64,000 nucleotides of DNA. Source: Candidatus Amoebophilus asiaticus 5a2 (GTDB lineage Bacteria > Bacteroidota > Bacteroidia > Cytophagales > Amoebophilaceae). The position numbers and the translations under genes were made by a program. This document shows, one piece after another, positions 1 through 10,908 of this stretch (positions within the stretch are counted from its first letter, which is position 1; every line of letters begins with the position of its first letter). Where the stretch lies: the NCBI RefSeq assembly GCF_000020565.1, contig NC_010830.1, positions 310,001 to 374,000 of the forward strand, given 5' to 3'. Under the pieces are notes generated by a model. The model did no database searches, was not told the origin of the DNA, and saw nothing but the letters and a program-made list of their open reading frames with translations.

Positions 1-3000
1 ACATTTCAAAATTTCATATGCTTCCTCTACAGTATTAATGGCATGTATAGTTAAGCTTAGTTGATTTTTAAGTTCTTTCAGCTGACAACGTTGAGGATGT
101 TCCTGTATATAATTAAGTATACAGTTCAAGGTTTCAGAGAAAACAGTTTTTGGTGGCGAAGGAATAAAATAACACCGCATAATATTATCTTTTAGCCTTA
201 TCTTCTGTAAACATAGCTTTTTAGCTACCCATCTAAGTTTTACAGCTTTAATAAGTTCTTGGACTGACGTTGGTAGAGCACCAAATCTATCTTGTATTTC
301 AACCTGGAAGTTTTCCAAACCTTTTTCGTTTTCTATGTTATCTAGTTTAGTATAAAGCCTTAGACGTTCGGTATCATTGTTTACATAGCTAGTAGGAATT
401 AATAATTCCAAATCTGTTTCAAGCGTACAATCTATATTAGACAACTGACCTTTACGAGCTAGCTCTTCTGCGAATAACTCTTTGAATTCACTTTCTTTAA
501 GTTCTTGCACTGCTTCATCTAGAATTTTACAATAGGCTTCAAATCCTACATCGGCTATAAATCCACTCTGTTCAGCGCCTAACAAATTACCGGCACCTCG
601 AATATCCAAATCTCTCATAGCCACTTTAAATCCATCTCCTAATTCTGTAAATTCCTCTAAAGTACTTAATCGCTTGCGGGCTTCTTCAGTAAGGCTAGAG
701 TTAGGTGGAGCTATTAAATAACAAAAAGCCTTCTTGTTAGACCTGCCAACCCTCCCACGCATTTGGTGCAAATCTGAAAGCCCAAACATATGACTATCGT
801 TGATAATAATGGTATTGGCATTGGGAATATCTAGGCCTGATTCTATGATGTTGGTTGAAACCAAAATATCATATCCTCCAGCTATAAAAGTAAGCATCTT
901 TTTCTCTAGCTGGTCTCCATCCATCTGGCCATGTGCAATACCAATTCTGTATTCAGGAACTAGCTTATAAAGCATATTTGCTACTTCTTGAATATTATTT
1001 ATTCGATTATGTACAAAAAATACTTGTCCACCTCGTTGTACCTCGTAGTGGATTGCATCTTGTACAATCTTTTTGTCAAAAGTGTGTATGGAAGTTTGCA
1101 CAGGTTGTCTGTTAGAAGGAGGGGTAGCAATAATACTTAAATCCCTGGCACCCATCAATGAAAAATGCAATGTTCTAGGAATAGGTGTTGCAGTAAGGGT
1201 TAGCACATCTACATTTACCTTAAACTCTTTAATACGATCTTTAGCCTTTACTCCAAACTTTTGCTCTTCGTCAACAACTAATAAGCCCAAATCTTTAAAC
1301 TCAAATGCTTTACCTAAAATTGTATGGGTACCAATTAGTATATCTATTTTACCTTGTGCTGCAGCTTCTTGGATTCTTTTAATCTCCTGCTTGGATTTAA
1401 ATCGATTGACATACTTAACATCAACAGGAAAATTAGATAATCTGTTCTTAAAAGATTCATAGTGTTGTAAGGCTAAAATAGTGGTAGGGACCAATACAGC
1501 AACTTGTTTACGGTCGTATACAGCCTTAAAAGCCGCTCGAATAGCTACTTCTGTCTTTCCAAACCCTACATCACCACATACCAATCTATCCATAGGATGT
1601 GGTGCCTCCATATCTTTTTTAACATCTGCAGTAGCAGATGCTTGGTCAGGAGTATCTTCATATATAAAAGATGATTCCATTTCAGCTTGTAAGAATGTAT
1701 CTTTACTAAATGCAAATCCAGGAGCATATTTTCGCTTACTGTATAGCTGAATAAGTTCTTTGGCAATAACTTGCACCTTATGCTTTACCTTTGACTTTTT
1801 CTGCTCCCAAGCACCACTACCAAGCTTGCTCATTGTAGGAACAATGCCTTCTTTACCTGTATATTTAGAAATTTTATGCAAAGCATGTAGGCTAAGGTAA
1901 ACGACATCATTATCCTTATATACAAGCCTTAGTACTTCTTGCACTTTATCATTTACAGAAACCCTACTAAGCCCAGAAAAACGAGCAATACCATGATCGA
2001 TATGTACTACATAATCACCTGGTTGTAGATTATTAAGCTCTTTCAGTGTAAATGCTTGGCTCTTAGAATATTTTTGAGGTGATTTATAACGGTAATAGCG
2101 GCCAAATATTTGATGTTCTGTATAGCACGCTATACCTATCTGATAATCTATATAACCTTGGCTGATCCCTATTGGCAATGCCTTGAATTGTACTTTTATA
2201 TCCAGCTCTTCAAGCATATTAGCCAAACGCTCAAACTGGCTTGTAGATTCAACCAATATAAGGTTTTCTAATCCTAGCTTTTGATTTTGCTGTAGATTTT
2301 CAGCTAATAAACTAAGTTGTTGGTTAAAACTAGGCTGTGATGAAGCTTTGTACTCAATTACTTCTTCACTTTCCAGGTAAAATCTATTCCCAAATTCTAC
2401 ACAAGTAAATCTTCTTATATTTTTCTCCCAGTCTTCGATATGCTCGTATAATATTTTGTCTAATTCTACCTTCTCTGTAGTACTAGAAGTGGCTGAGTTA
2501 CTTATCTGTTGAGGGCGGCCATTTAATTCCTCTCTTTTATTTTTCAGTGCATTAATCACCATTTCATAATCCTTTAACCACACAACTGATTCTTCAGGTA
2601 AATAATCAAAGAAAGATTGATAGGTTATGGTTGTATTAAATGGTTCAGTATAAGAAAGTAAGATAGCTTCTTTTACCTTCTCTGTTGAAAGTTGATTAGA
2701 AGGATTGAAAAGACGTATACTTTCTATCTCATTTCCTAGCAGCTCTACTCGATATGGAAGCTGGCTGCCATAAGAAAAAATATCTATAATGCCACCCCTA
2801 ATTGCAAACTGGCCTGCTTCATATACAAAATCTACTTTTTCAAACCCTTTGTCAATAAGTGTATCAACAAACTCTGATAAAACTAGTTTTTCCTTTGGTT
2901 GTATACTCCAGCTATTTTTAGTTAAACTATCTTGGCTTATCACTTTTGTAACAATGGCTTCTGGGTATGTCACAATAATTTTAGAGACTTTATTGCTTTG

Positions 3001-3342
3001 TCTAAGCTGCTGTAAAATTTCATTACGCATTAAGTTAGCTGCAGTATCTAAAAAAGCTTTGCTGTCTGTCTGATATTCTATAGCTGGATATAGTACTACC
3101 TTCTGAGGGCCAAGTAAATTAAGCAAGTCTGTATATAAATAAGCAGCTGCCTCTTTATCCTGTAAAATAAATATCTGTGTAAAATTATTTAATTGATGTA
3201 AAGCAGCACCTAATATAGCCGGTAAGCTACCAGCTAGGCCTTTTAAACGAATAAATGAATGTGAGGAATTACATATGTTATTTAGTAATTCTTTTATCCA
3301 ATTATTTCTTGTATACAGGGAAATTAAATCTTTTGCTTGCAC
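1..3342 (-). CDS. mfd: Transcription-repair coupling factor Mfd (3' end outside window)
   Basis: This is an SF2 DNA translocase that removes stalled RNA polymerase from lesions and recruits UvrABC. About 1114 codons are present, so only a short C-terminal piece is missing at the window edge. Visible motifs are Walker A GDVGFGKT at residues 590-597, DEEQ at 691-694 and TATPIPRTL soon after, followed by the RecG/Mfd-type helicase half with QMRGRVGRS. The start is a GTG at 3342, because an in-frame stop lies six codons upstream and no ATG lies between. uvrB is also in this window but not adjacent. The family assignment is secure; the exact start is inferred. Confidence 0.95.
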   Translation of the reverse strand, partial: MQAKDLISLYTRNNWIKELLNNICNSSHSFIRLKGLAGSLPAILGAALHQLNNFTQIFILQDKEAAAYLYTDLLNLLGPQKVVLYPAIEYQTDSKAFLDTAANLMRNEILQQLRQSNKVSKIIVTYPEAIVTKVISQDSLTKNSWSIQPKEKLVLSEFVDTLIDKGFEKVDFVYEAGQFAIRGGIIDIFSYGSQLPYRVELLGNEIESIRLFNPSNQLSTEKVKEAILLSYTEPFNTTITYQSFFDYLPEESVVWLKDYEMVINALKNKREELNGRPQQISNSATSSTTEKVELDKILYEHIEDWEKNIRRFTCVEFGNRFYLESEEVIEYKASSQPSFNQQLSLLAENLQQNQKLGLENLILVESTSQFERLANMLEELDIKVQFKALPIGISQGYIDYQIGIACYTEHQIFGRYYRYKSPQKYSKSQAFTLKELNNLQPGDYVVHIDHGIARFSGLSRVSVNDKVQEVLRLVYKDNDVVYLSLHALHKISKYTGKEGIVPTMSKLGSGAWEQKKSKVKHKVQVIAKELIQLYSKRKYAPGFAFSKDTFLQAEMESSFIYEDTPDQASATADVKKDMEAPHPMDRLVCGDVGFGKTEVAIRAAFKAVYDRKQVAVLVPTTILALQHYESFKNRLSNFPVDVKYVNRFKSKQEIKRIQEAAAQGKIDILIGTHTILGKAFEFKDLGLLVVDEEQKFGVKAKDRIKEFKVNVDVLTLTATPIPRTLHFSLMGARDLSIIATPPSNRQPVQTSIHTFDKKIVQDAIHYEVQRGGQVFFVHNRINNIQEVANMLYKLVPEYRIGIAHGQMDGDQLEKKMLTFIAGGYDILVSTNIIESGLDIPNANTIIINDSHMFGLSDLHQMRGRVGRSNKKAFCYLIAPPNSSLTEEARKRLSTLEEFTELGDGFKVAMRDLDIRGAGNLLGAEQSGFIADVGFEAYCKILDEAVQELKESEFKELFAEELARKGQLSNIDCTLETDLELLIPTSYVNNDTERLRLYTKLDNIENEKGLENFQVEIQDRFGALPTSVQELIKAVKLRWVAKKLCLQKIRLKDNIMRCYFIPSPPKTVFSETLNCILNYIQEHPQRCQLKELKNQLSLTIHAINTVEEAYEILKC

Positions 3343-3663
3343 TGGAAATTTACCTATTTAAAATTTTTAGATAGCTAATTAGTATAGACAGAATAGATGT
3401 ATTCTACCCTTGTAACTTTTACAAGCATAGAATACATCCTTAACTGCAAGTAAAAGTAAAGATTTTTTCTGTAAAAAATTATTATACATGGCTTATAAAC
3501 ATGACTGTCAAATGGTAAACTAAAAGCATTTATAATTTATAGCTTAGTAAGCTATCTATAAACTATAGAAAAGCTTGTAGCTTTTACTGTTCTATTATTT
3601 TAGAATTGTATAAGATTATATGCATACAGCTATATCTATTAAAGGCACTCCATTATTAAATTA

Positions 3664-4110
3664 GATATTGTTAAATTAATATAGATAATTAATTATCGAG
3701 TTTAGCCATCGATAAGTTAAGCGACTTCTAAATCATATGTATCTGCTTGATATAACATTTCACTTTACGCTTAAATCTGGCTCAATAATGCCTAATCAAA
3801 CTGTTATACCTCTCAACAGTGTATGTCTCTGACTTGCTTTGTATATATGTTTTGGAATAAACTTACGATAATCTTGATCCTGTTTTGCTTGGTCGTCCTC
3901 CACACACATACGTGAGAAACCGTTTACTAAGCCTATCAACAGCAATCCATACCCAACAGTAATTTTTTTGAGCCTACATACGTATGCAAACTCATCTAGC
4001 TCTACTGTCTCTTGGGTAGCAGGTAGATTTGTTTGTTCTCCCCATACTTTTATCAATTGCTAAACTGTGCCATAGCTTATTTGAAGTAGGCAGCCAATAG
4101 TAGGAAAGCC
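3664..4110 (-). pseudogene. Decayed IS1-like element remnant
   Basis: The stretch aligns by eye with the intact IS1-like element at 38274-39005. The left end, near 3664, is a variant of the GGTATTGTTAAATTA terminal repeat. A minus-strand open stretch at 3796-4056 keeps pieces of both transposase halves (VELDEF, then VGYGLLLIGLVNGFSR, then the region before the final Glu) but has lost the frame and the middle. No right terminal repeat is recognisable. The remainder of the 3343-4380 gap is AT-rich, with no gene seen apart from a parS-like site. Confidence 0.75.
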
Positions 4111-4329
4111 TAGGGACTAAACGTCACTGTATACTATACTTCAATTTTACAAAAAATGGACCATTCTATTTTACGACACTATAGGAACAACTAAATTCAC
4201 AGCTTATTTTCTATGCTTTATCAATTATAATTTGTATATTTAGTTCATTTTATCTTTACTTATTTTCTAATAAATTTAGAATAAATTCCTAATTAATTAT
4301 TTTACTTAGCCATTTATAGAGACTGATAA

Positions 4330-4345
4330 AGTTCCACGTGAAACA
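4330..4345. promoter_or_regulatory. parS-like ParB-binding site
   Basis: AGTTCCACGTGAAACA matches the bacterial parS consensus TGTTTCACGTGAAACA at 14 of 16 positions, with the right half-site and the CACGTG core perfect. It lies 35 bp before mnmG, in non-coding DNA. parA and parB are in the same window at 42-44 kb. A functional centromere near the origin is inferred. The internal change (T to C) also occurs in known parS variants; the first-base change weakens the left half. Confidence 0.7.
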
Positions 4346-4380
4346 CTATACAATTTATACTATACAAACCATTTAAAGCC

Positions 4381-6246
4381 ATGTTTTCTGAATATGATAT
4401 TATTGTAGTAGGTGCAGGCCATGCCGGATGTGAAGCTGCTGCTGCTGCTGCGAGAATGGGTTCCCACGTACTGCTTATTACAATGAATATGGGAACTATT
4501 GCCCAAATGTCTTGCAACCCTGCTATGGGAGGTATTGCCAAAGGGCAAATTATACGTGAAATAGATGCGTTGGGTGGATTATCTGGTATTATTACCGATA
4601 AGTCTATGATTCAATTTCGTATGCTTAACAAGTCTAAGGGGCCGGCTATGTGGAGTCCTCGTGCACAAAGTGATAGAATGCGATTTGCAGAAGAATGGCG
4701 TCTAGCATTAGAACAGATAAATAACTTAGATTTTTGGCAAGATCTTGTAAAAGAAATTCTGATTGAGAATGGGAGAGTAATAGGCGTAAAAACAGCTATG
4801 GGCCTTTCTATTAGAGCTAAAGCTGTTATTTTAACCAATGGAACTTTTTTAAATGGTGCAATTCATATTGGAGAAAAACAATTTAAAGGAGGTCGTACAG
4901 GTGAAAAATCGGCCACAGGGCTCACAGAACAACTTACCAACCTTGGCTTTGAATCAGGAAGAATGAAAACAGGTACTCCACCACGGGTAGATAGTAGAAC
5001 GCTTGATTATACATGCATGGAAGAACAACCAGGAGATGAGAATCCAAGTAAATTTTCATTTCTGGATAGCACTATACCACTTACAAAGCAGAGAAGCTGT
5101 CATGTAACCTATACTAATAAGAGGGTTCATGAGCTGTTGGAAAAAGGATTTGACCAATCGCCCATGTTTAATGCACGCATTCAAGGCAAAGGACCTCGAT
5201 ATTGCCCTTCTATAGAAGATAAAATAACACGTTTTGCAGAACGAGAAAGACACCAAATTTTCGTAGAGCCAGAAGGATGGAATACCATTGAGGTTTATGT
5301 AAATGGATTTTCTAGTTCTTTACCAGAAGATATACAGTACCATGCTTTAAGGGCCATACCAGGCTTTGAAAATGCAAAAATGTTTAGACCTGGCTATGCT
5401 ATTGAGTATGATTATTTCCCGGCTACTCAACTAAATGATACCTTAGAAACACGTTTAATCTCTAATCTATACTTTGCAGGCCAAATTAATGGCACTACTG
5501 GTTATGAGGAAGCTGCTTGCCAAGGCTTGGTAGCAGGCATTAATGCGCATCGGAATATAAATGAATTAGGCAAAGTAGTTTTTTCTCGTTCTGAGGCTTA
5601 TATAGGTGTTTTAATAGATGATTTAATCACAAAATCTTCTGATGAGCCCTATCGAATGTTTACATCTAGGGCTGAATTTAGAATCTTGCTTAGACAGGAT
5701 AATGCTGACCTACGCTTAACAGAATTAGGATATAAAATTGGTTTGGCAGACGAAAAACGCATGAGCGAAGTACAAAAAAAGCAACTTCACATCAACCAAT
5801 TGATAGACACACTGAAAGAATTAAAATTAAATCCTGAATCAACCAACAATTCATTTATTGAATCTGGTATAGTACCTATTAGAGAGAGACAAACTATATA
5901 CCAGTTATTAAAACGGCCTGAACTTACCATATCTATTCTGAAAAAGTACCATGAGAGCTTAAGCAATGCTTTAGAAAATTATGGAATAGAGGTAATAGAA
6001 CAAGCTGAGATTCAGGCAAAGTATGAAATGTACATTCAAAAAGAAAAAGAGCTAGTAGAGAAATTTAAAAGGCTAGAAAATTGTCATATTTCACCTGGAT
6101 TTGATTATACACAAATTAAAGCACTTTCTACGGAAGGACGCGAAAAGCTAAAAAAACACAAGCCTACTACGATTGGCCAAGCATCTAAAATTAGTGGTGT
6201 CTCCCCAGCAGACATAGCTATTTTGATGGTTTATATGGGTAGATAG
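4381..6246 (+). CDS. mnmG: tRNA uridine-5-carboxymethylaminomethyl modification enzyme MnmG
   Basis: This FAD enzyme, working with MnmE, modifies U34 in the wobble position of several tRNAs. It has 621 residues, normal for the family. The dinucleotide-binding motif GAGHAG is at residues 11-16, CNPAMGG follows near residue 45, and the second family signature GQINGTTGYEEAA is present in the middle. The C-terminal helical domain is complete. The ATG start gives the expected N-terminus (MFSEYDIIVVGAG). In many bacteria this gene (gidA) is close to the origin, which agrees with the parS-like site directly upstream. Confidence 0.97.
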   Translation: MFSEYDIIVVGAGHAGCEAAAAAARMGSHVLLITMNMGTIAQMSCNPAMGGIAKGQIIREIDALGGLSGIITDKSMIQFRMLNKSKGPAMWSPRAQSDRMRFAEEWRLALEQINNLDFWQDLVKEILIENGRVIGVKTAMGLSIRAKAVILTNGTFLNGAIHIGEKQFKGGRTGEKSATGLTEQLTNLGFESGRMKTGTPPRVDSRTLDYTCMEEQPGDENPSKFSFLDSTIPLTKQRSCHVTYTNKRVHELLEKGFDQSPMFNARIQGKGPRYCPSIEDKITRFAERERHQIFVEPEGWNTIEVYVNGFSSSLPEDIQYHALRAIPGFENAKMFRPGYAIEYDYFPATQLNDTLETRLISNLYFAGQINGTTGYEEAACQGLVAGINAHRNINELGKVVFSRSEAYIGVLIDDLITKSSDEPYRMFTSRAEFRILLRQDNADLRLTELGYKIGLADEKRMSEVQKKQLHINQLIDTLKELKLNPESTNNSFIESGIVPIRERQTIYQLLKRPELTISILKKYHESLSNALENYGIEVIEQAEIQAKYEMYIQKEKELVEKFKRLENCHISPGFDYTQIKALSTEGREKLKKHKPTTIGQASKISGVSPADIAILMVYMGR

Positions 6247-6333
6247 GTTGCTTGCTAGATAATAAAATGATTTATGATAAAAGCTTATACTTTGTTTGCC
6301 AACAAAGCATAAGCAACTTAAAAGCCATCTAAC

Positions 6334-7602
6334 ATGTTAAGAGATACGCAAATATTTACACTAATTGAAAAAGAATATCAGCGCCAAAATGAGGGCCTGG
6401 AGCTGATCGCTTCTGAAAACTTTGTTTCTCAACAAATTATGGAAGCAGCAGGTAGTATACTAACCAATAAATATGCAGAAGGGCTACCTGGAAGGAGATA
6501 CTATGGAGGATGCGAAATAGTAGATGAAATAGAAACATTAGCTATAGAACGTGCAAAATCCCTTTTTCATGCTAGCTGGGCTAATGTACAGCCACATTCA
6601 GGCTCGCAAGCCAATGCTGCTGTTATGTTTGCTGTATTAGAACCAGGCGATAAGATTTTAGGGTTTAACTTAGCACATGGTGGGCATCTAACGCATGGAT
6701 CTCCTGTGAACTTTTCTGGTCAATTATATGAGTCTCATTTTTATGGTGTTCAACCAGAAACAGGTTTAATTGATTGGGAAGAAGTAGGAACCATAGCAGA
6801 GCAAGTAAACCCTAAGTTAATTATTTGTGGTGCATCTGCTTATAGCCGTGATTGGGATTATAAACGTCTACGTGCTATTGCTGATCAAGTAGGAGCTCTT
6901 CTTTTAGCAGATATTTCTCACCCTGCTGGGCTTATTAGCCGTGGTTTGCTAAATGATCCAGTCCCTTATTGCCATTTTATAACAACAACAACACATAAAA
7001 CATTACGTGGTCCTCGAGGTGGTATGATTCTGATGGGTGCAGATTTTGAGAACCCTTTTGGCAAAAAAACAACTAAGGGGAAATTAAAAAGTATGTCTAC
7101 CTTACTTGATGCTAGCGTATTTCCAGGCATACAAGGAGGTCCTTTAGAACATATTATTGCAGCAAAAGCTATTGCATTCCAAGAGGCTATGAGCGATGAC
7201 TATTTCAATTATATTCTACAAGTACAAAAAAACACACGTCAGCTAGCACAGTCTTTTGTTAAGCGAGGCTATAATATTGTTTCTGGCGGAACAGATAACC
7301 ATTTGATACTCATTGATTTAAGGAATAAAGGAATTACAGGAAAGTTAGCAGAGGAAGCGTTGATAAAAGCTTCTATCACACTTAACAAAAATATGGTACC
7401 ATTTGATGACCAGTCACCCCTTATCACTTCCGGTATACGTATTGGTACGCCTGCTGTTACTACTAGGGGTATGCAAGAGACAGACATGGAACAAATAGCT
7501 GCATGGATCGACGATGTCTTAAAGAATCATGAAAATGAGTCTAAAATTGACTCTATTAGAAAAGAGATTGGTAACTATATGCTTCAATTTCCATTACCTT
7601 AA
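6334..7602 (+). CDS. glyA: Serine hydroxymethyltransferase
   Basis: This PLP enzyme converts serine and tetrahydrofolate to glycine and 5,10-methylene-THF. It has 422 residues, full length. The PLP lysine is K222 within [14 protein letters not shown], and the N-terminal signature LIASENFVS and the YYGG motif are present. It lies 88 bp after mnmG on the same strand and may share its transcript. A DHFR gene (folA) elsewhere in the window shows that one-carbon metabolism is at least partly retained. Confidence 0.97.
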   Translation: MLRDTQIFTLIEKEYQRQNEGLELIASENFVSQQIMEAAGSILTNKYAEGLPGRRYYGGCEIVDEIETLAIERAKSLFHASWANVQPHSGSQANAAVMFAVLEPGDKILGFNLAHGGHLTHGSPVNFSGQLYESHFYGVQPETGLIDWEEVGTIAEQVNPKLIICGASAYSRDWDYKRLRAIADQVGALLLADISHPAGLISRGLLNDPVPYCHFITTTTHKTLRGPRGGMILMGADFENPFGKKTTKGKLKSMSTLLDASVFPGIQGGPLEHIIAAKAIAFQEAMSDDYFNYILQVQKNTRQLAQSFVKRGYNIVSGGTDNHLILIDLRNKGITGKLAEEALIKASITLNKNMVPFDDQSPLITSGIRIGTPAVTTRGMQETDMEQIAAWIDDVLKNHENESKIDSIRKEIGNYMLQFPLP

Positions 7603-7656
7603 TAAATAATTTTTCATTATAGATATATTTATATCATAATCATACAAAAAACTACG

Positions 7657-7687
7657 AATGGTCTTATACTTTTATTATAAGACCATT
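7657..7687. terminator. Perfect 12-bp hairpin after glyA, possible terminator
   Basis: AATGGTCTTATA and its exact reverse complement are separated by seven bases. On the plus strand the stem is followed by AAACATTT rather than a T run. On the minus strand the flank is T-rich. It is probably a terminator or transcript-end stabiliser for glyA; the polarity is not clear. Confidence 0.45.
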
Positions 7688-7816
7688 AAACATTTACGTT
7701 TAATTTGAGCTTTATTGTTTAAATTAAGTTAATAAGAATTTTAAAATAAGTATTTCGATCCTAAATATGTTCTGGGTTGATTGTGCCTTACTTTTGAAAA
7801 AAATTGGATATTATAT

Positions 7817-9052
7817 ATGATAAAATTTGAAGGTTTTACATTAGAAAATGGATTACAGGTGGTTGTGCATGAGGACCCCAATAGTTTAATAGCAGCCGTT
7901 AATCTCATGTATTATGTAGGCGCTAGAGACGAAGAACCACATAAAACAGGGTTTGCACATCTATTTGAACATCTAATGTTTAGTGGCTCCCAGAATATAC
8001 CCTCATATGACGAACCTCTTCAGCAAGTAGGAGGTACCAACAATGCCTATACTAGCTCTGATGTGACTAGCTACCATTGCACTTTACCAGTTGCTAATTT
8101 GGAAACAGCTTTTTGGTTAGAATCTGATCGTATGTTAGGTTTATCATTCAACAAAAAGGGGTTAGAAGTACAAAGAAAGGTTGTTATTGAAGAATTTAAA
8201 GAAGTATATCTTAACCAACCTTATGGAGATGCATGGGGCCAGTTAACTGGATTAACTTATACTCAACATCCTTACCAATGGCCTGTAATTGGTAAAGAGA
8301 TTAGCCATATTGAACAGGCTTCTATGGAAGATGTAAAAGCCTTTTTTAGTAAATTCTATGTACCCAACAACGCTGTATTAGTGGTAGCCGGTGGAGTAAC
8401 GCTAGAGCAAGTCAAGCAACTTAGCAAAAAGTGGTTTGAGCCTATTGCAGCTGGGAAAGTACCTGATAAAAAGTTTTCTCAAGAACCTATTCAAAAAACT
8501 ACTAGAACAAAAACTGTTGAGCAACATGTACCCTTGGATGCTATTTATAAAGCTTATCATGCGCCTGGTCGATTAGAAAAAGGATATTATGCTACAGAAG
8601 TCCTATGTACCGCATTAGGTATTGGTAAATCTTCTACATTATACCAAGAACTCATAGAAACCAGAGAGTGTTTTAATACCATAGGTAGCTATACAACTGA
8701 AACCATTGATCCAGGCTTACTAGTAATTTCGGGTAGGGTTAATGAAGAGATAACATTAAAAGAAGCTGAACAAAACTTGTGTGATGTCATCCATACAATA
8801 CAAACTAATGGATTTACAGAAGCTGAACTAGAAAAAGCGAAAAACCACTTAGAAGCATCTTTTGTATATGATACAGTCGATATAACAAACCGTGCAGAGG
8901 AGCTTGCTTATGCCACGTTGCTAGGGGATACCAATATGGTCAACACCAATGTTGATAATATATTAAATGTTACATTAGAAGAACTACGACAGATGGCAAC
9001 ACGACTATTGCAATCAGAAAATAGTTCCACCTTATATTACAAACGCAAATAG
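7817..9052 (+). CDS. M16 family zinc metallopeptidase (pitrilysin / processing-peptidase type)
   Basis: The inverted zinc motif HxxEH is seen as HLFEH at residues 48-52, with the downstream acidic ligand region VVIEEFKE about 75 residues later. The length of 411 residues equals one M16 unit (active plus inactive half), as in bacterial homologues of mitochondrial processing peptidase. The ATG at 7817 is preferred over an in-frame TTG at 7781, since the conserved part begins MIKFEGFTLENGL. No signal peptide is evident, so the enzyme is probably cytoplasmic. Bacteroidetes often carry two adjacent M16 genes; here only one is seen. Confidence 0.9.
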   Translation: MIKFEGFTLENGLQVVVHEDPNSLIAAVNLMYYVGARDEEPHKTGFAHLFEHLMFSGSQNIPSYDEPLQQVGGTNNAYTSSDVTSYHCTLPVANLETAFWLESDRMLGLSFNKKGLEVQRKVVIEEFKEVYLNQPYGDAWGQLTGLTYTQHPYQWPVIGKEISHIEQASMEDVKAFFSKFYVPNNAVLVVAGGVTLEQVKQLSKKWFEPIAAGKVPDKKFSQEPIQKTTRTKTVEQHVPLDAIYKAYHAPGRLEKGYYATEVLCTALGIGKSSTLYQELIETRECFNTIGSYTTETIDPGLLVISGRVNEEITLKEAEQNLCDVIHTIQTNGFTEAELEKAKNHLEASFVYDTVDITNRAEELAYATLLGDTNMVNTNVDNILNVTLEELRQMATRLLQSENSSTLYYKRK

Positions 9053-9114
9053 TAAAATAAGCTTTGTTAGCGAGTTCTTAGATTGCTAGCTTTGCGATTC
9101 AAATAACTGTTTAT

Positions 9115-10590
9115 ATGCATAAAAAACTACCCACAAGAGCTGAAAATTTTAGCGAGTGGTACAATGAAATAATTAAAAGGGCTGAACTAGCAGAGAATGC
9201 TGCTGTACGCGGCTGTATGACTATTAGACCTTATGGATTTGCTATATGGGAAAAAATGCAAGCCATATTAGATAAAGCGTTTAAAGCAACAGGCCATGAG
9301 AATGCTTATTTTCCTATTTTCATACCTAAATCTTATTTAAATCGTGAGGCAGCCCATGTGGAAGGCTTTGCTAAAGAGTGTGCTGTTGTTACCCATTATA
9401 GACTTAAGGCAACAGAAGACGGGCAACAAGTCGTTGTAGACCCTTCTGCCAAGCTAGAAGAAGAGCTTATTGTACGGCCCACCTCAGAAACCATTATTTG
9501 GAACAGTTACAAAAACTGGATTCAATCTTACAGAGACTTACCTTTACTAATCAACCAGTGGTGCAATGTGGTACGCTGGGAGATGCGCACACGTCTTTTT
9601 TTAAGAACCGCTGAGTTTTTATGGCAAGAGGGGCACACAGCCCATGCTACTCAAGCAGAAGCAGAGCAAGAAGCATTACAGATGTTAAATATCTATGCTG
9701 ATTTTGGAAAAGATTATTTAGCCATACCCTTTTTAAAAGGTATCAAAACCGAGCATGAGCGCTTTGCTGGCGCAGAAGAAACGTATACTATAGAGGCTTT
9801 GATGCAAGATGGCAAAGCTTTACAGGCAGGCACTTCTCATTTTTTAGGGCAAAGGTTTGCGAAAGCCTTTGAGGTAACCTTTACTAACCAAGCTGGCCAA
9901 TTAGATTATGTATGGGGCACTTCTTGGGGCCTTACTACTCGTTTGATAGGTGCCCTTGTTATGACACACTCGGACGATAAAGGGTTGGTATTACCTCCAC
10001 GTGTAGCACCTATACAGATAGTTATTATCCCTATTTACCGAACCCAAGAAGAAAAAGAAGCTATACAACAACAAGCACAACATATTCAACAACAGCTTAT
10101 TGCACATAATATAAGCGCTAAATTGGATGGACGAGATGAGCACAAACCAGGCTGGAAATTTGCAGAATATGAACTAAAAGGCGTACCCATTAGAATGGCC
10201 ATAGGGCCTAATGATCTGGCCAATAACACGGTAGAATTAACTAGAAGGGATACAAGCGAAAAAACAACGGTACCAACAGATAATATCATTGTAGTAGTTA
10301 AGAGTATGCTGGATAGCATACATGATAATTTGTATCAGCGTGCCTATGAATTCAGAGAACAAAATACTTACCAAGTAAACAGTTATGAAGAATTCAAAAC
10401 AGCAATAAGTCAAAAACGTGGTTTTATTCTAGCACATTGGGATGGCACAAAAGAAACAGAGAGGCAGATACACGCTGAAACTAAAGCTACAATTCGTTGT
10501 ATCCCACTAGAGGTGAATACAGAACCAGGCGTATGTATTTATACTGGAAAGCCTTCTAAGCAAAGGGTAGTATTTGGACAAGCTTATTAA
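9115..10590 (+). CDS. proS: Prolyl-tRNA synthetase, archaeal/eukaryotic-like short type
   Basis: This enzyme charges tRNA-Pro. Its 491 residues match the short ProRS form without the bacterial editing insertion, which is usual in Bacteroidetes. Class II motif 2 is around [20 protein letters not shown] and motif 3 is near the middle. The anticodon-binding domain follows, and the protein ends in the typical C-terminal aromatic residue (VVFGQAY). The start [20 protein letters not shown] matches the family. Confidence 0.97.
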   Translation: MHKKLPTRAENFSEWYNEIIKRAELAENAAVRGCMTIRPYGFAIWEKMQAILDKAFKATGHENAYFPIFIPKSYLNREAAHVEGFAKECAVVTHYRLKATEDGQQVVVDPSAKLEEELIVRPTSETIIWNSYKNWIQSYRDLPLLINQWCNVVRWEMRTRLFLRTAEFLWQEGHTAHATQAEAEQEALQMLNIYADFGKDYLAIPFLKGIKTEHERFAGAEETYTIEALMQDGKALQAGTSHFLGQRFAKAFEVTFTNQAGQLDYVWGTSWGLTTRLIGALVMTHSDDKGLVLPPRVAPIQIVIIPIYRTQEEKEAIQQQAQHIQQQLIAHNISAKLDGRDEHKPGWKFAEYELKGVPIRMAIGPNDLANNTVELTRRDTSEKTTVPTDNIIVVVKSMLDSIHDNLYQRAYEFREQNTYQVNSYEEFKTAISQKRGFILAHWDGTKETERQIHAETKATIRCIPLEVNTEPGVCIYTGKPSKQRVVFGQAY

Positions 10591-10720
10591 GAGGAATAAA
10601 GGTGTTTAAAATTATTTTGAAGGTTTTCCATGATTTTTTAGTAAAAACATAATCTACGTTTTAACATTACAATTATAGATTAATTTATAAACTTCAAACA
10701 TGCTTCTTGATAGTTATAAG

Positions 10721-10908
10721 GTACGCATTCACGGGTCTGCCAATACTAGAAATACGTTATTTTAAATATAAAAAGCACTTGGTTGCTAAGAATAAAATAT
10801 GAAGCAGCTATAAAATTAACCGTATACTAACCATAAACAATAGTTTTTATAGCTAGTCACTAAAAAAATATGCGTTTTTGGCTCATTTTAAAGGTAGTGA
10901 ACGCGTAC
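10721..10908. mobile_element. MITE copy 1 (188 bp, terminal inverted repeats)
   Basis: The left end GTACGCATTCACGGGTCTGC is mirrored by the right end, GAACGCGTAC. The inside (CACTTGGTTGCTAAGAATA, then CTATAAAATTAACC, then AATAGTTTTTATAGCTAG) is shared with copies at 38199-39133 and 47237-47422. It has no coding capacity. This copy has lost part of the right terminal repeat. Its flanks (GTTATAAG and TTTACAAA) are only loosely alike, so its target duplication is decayed or absent. The rest of the 10591-10720 gap shows nothing. Confidence 0.8.

Noticed and set aside
933-3073. Several plus-strand reading frames opposite mfd
   Set aside because: The minus strand reads as continuous Mfd with all helicase motifs; the plus frames are antisense shadows.
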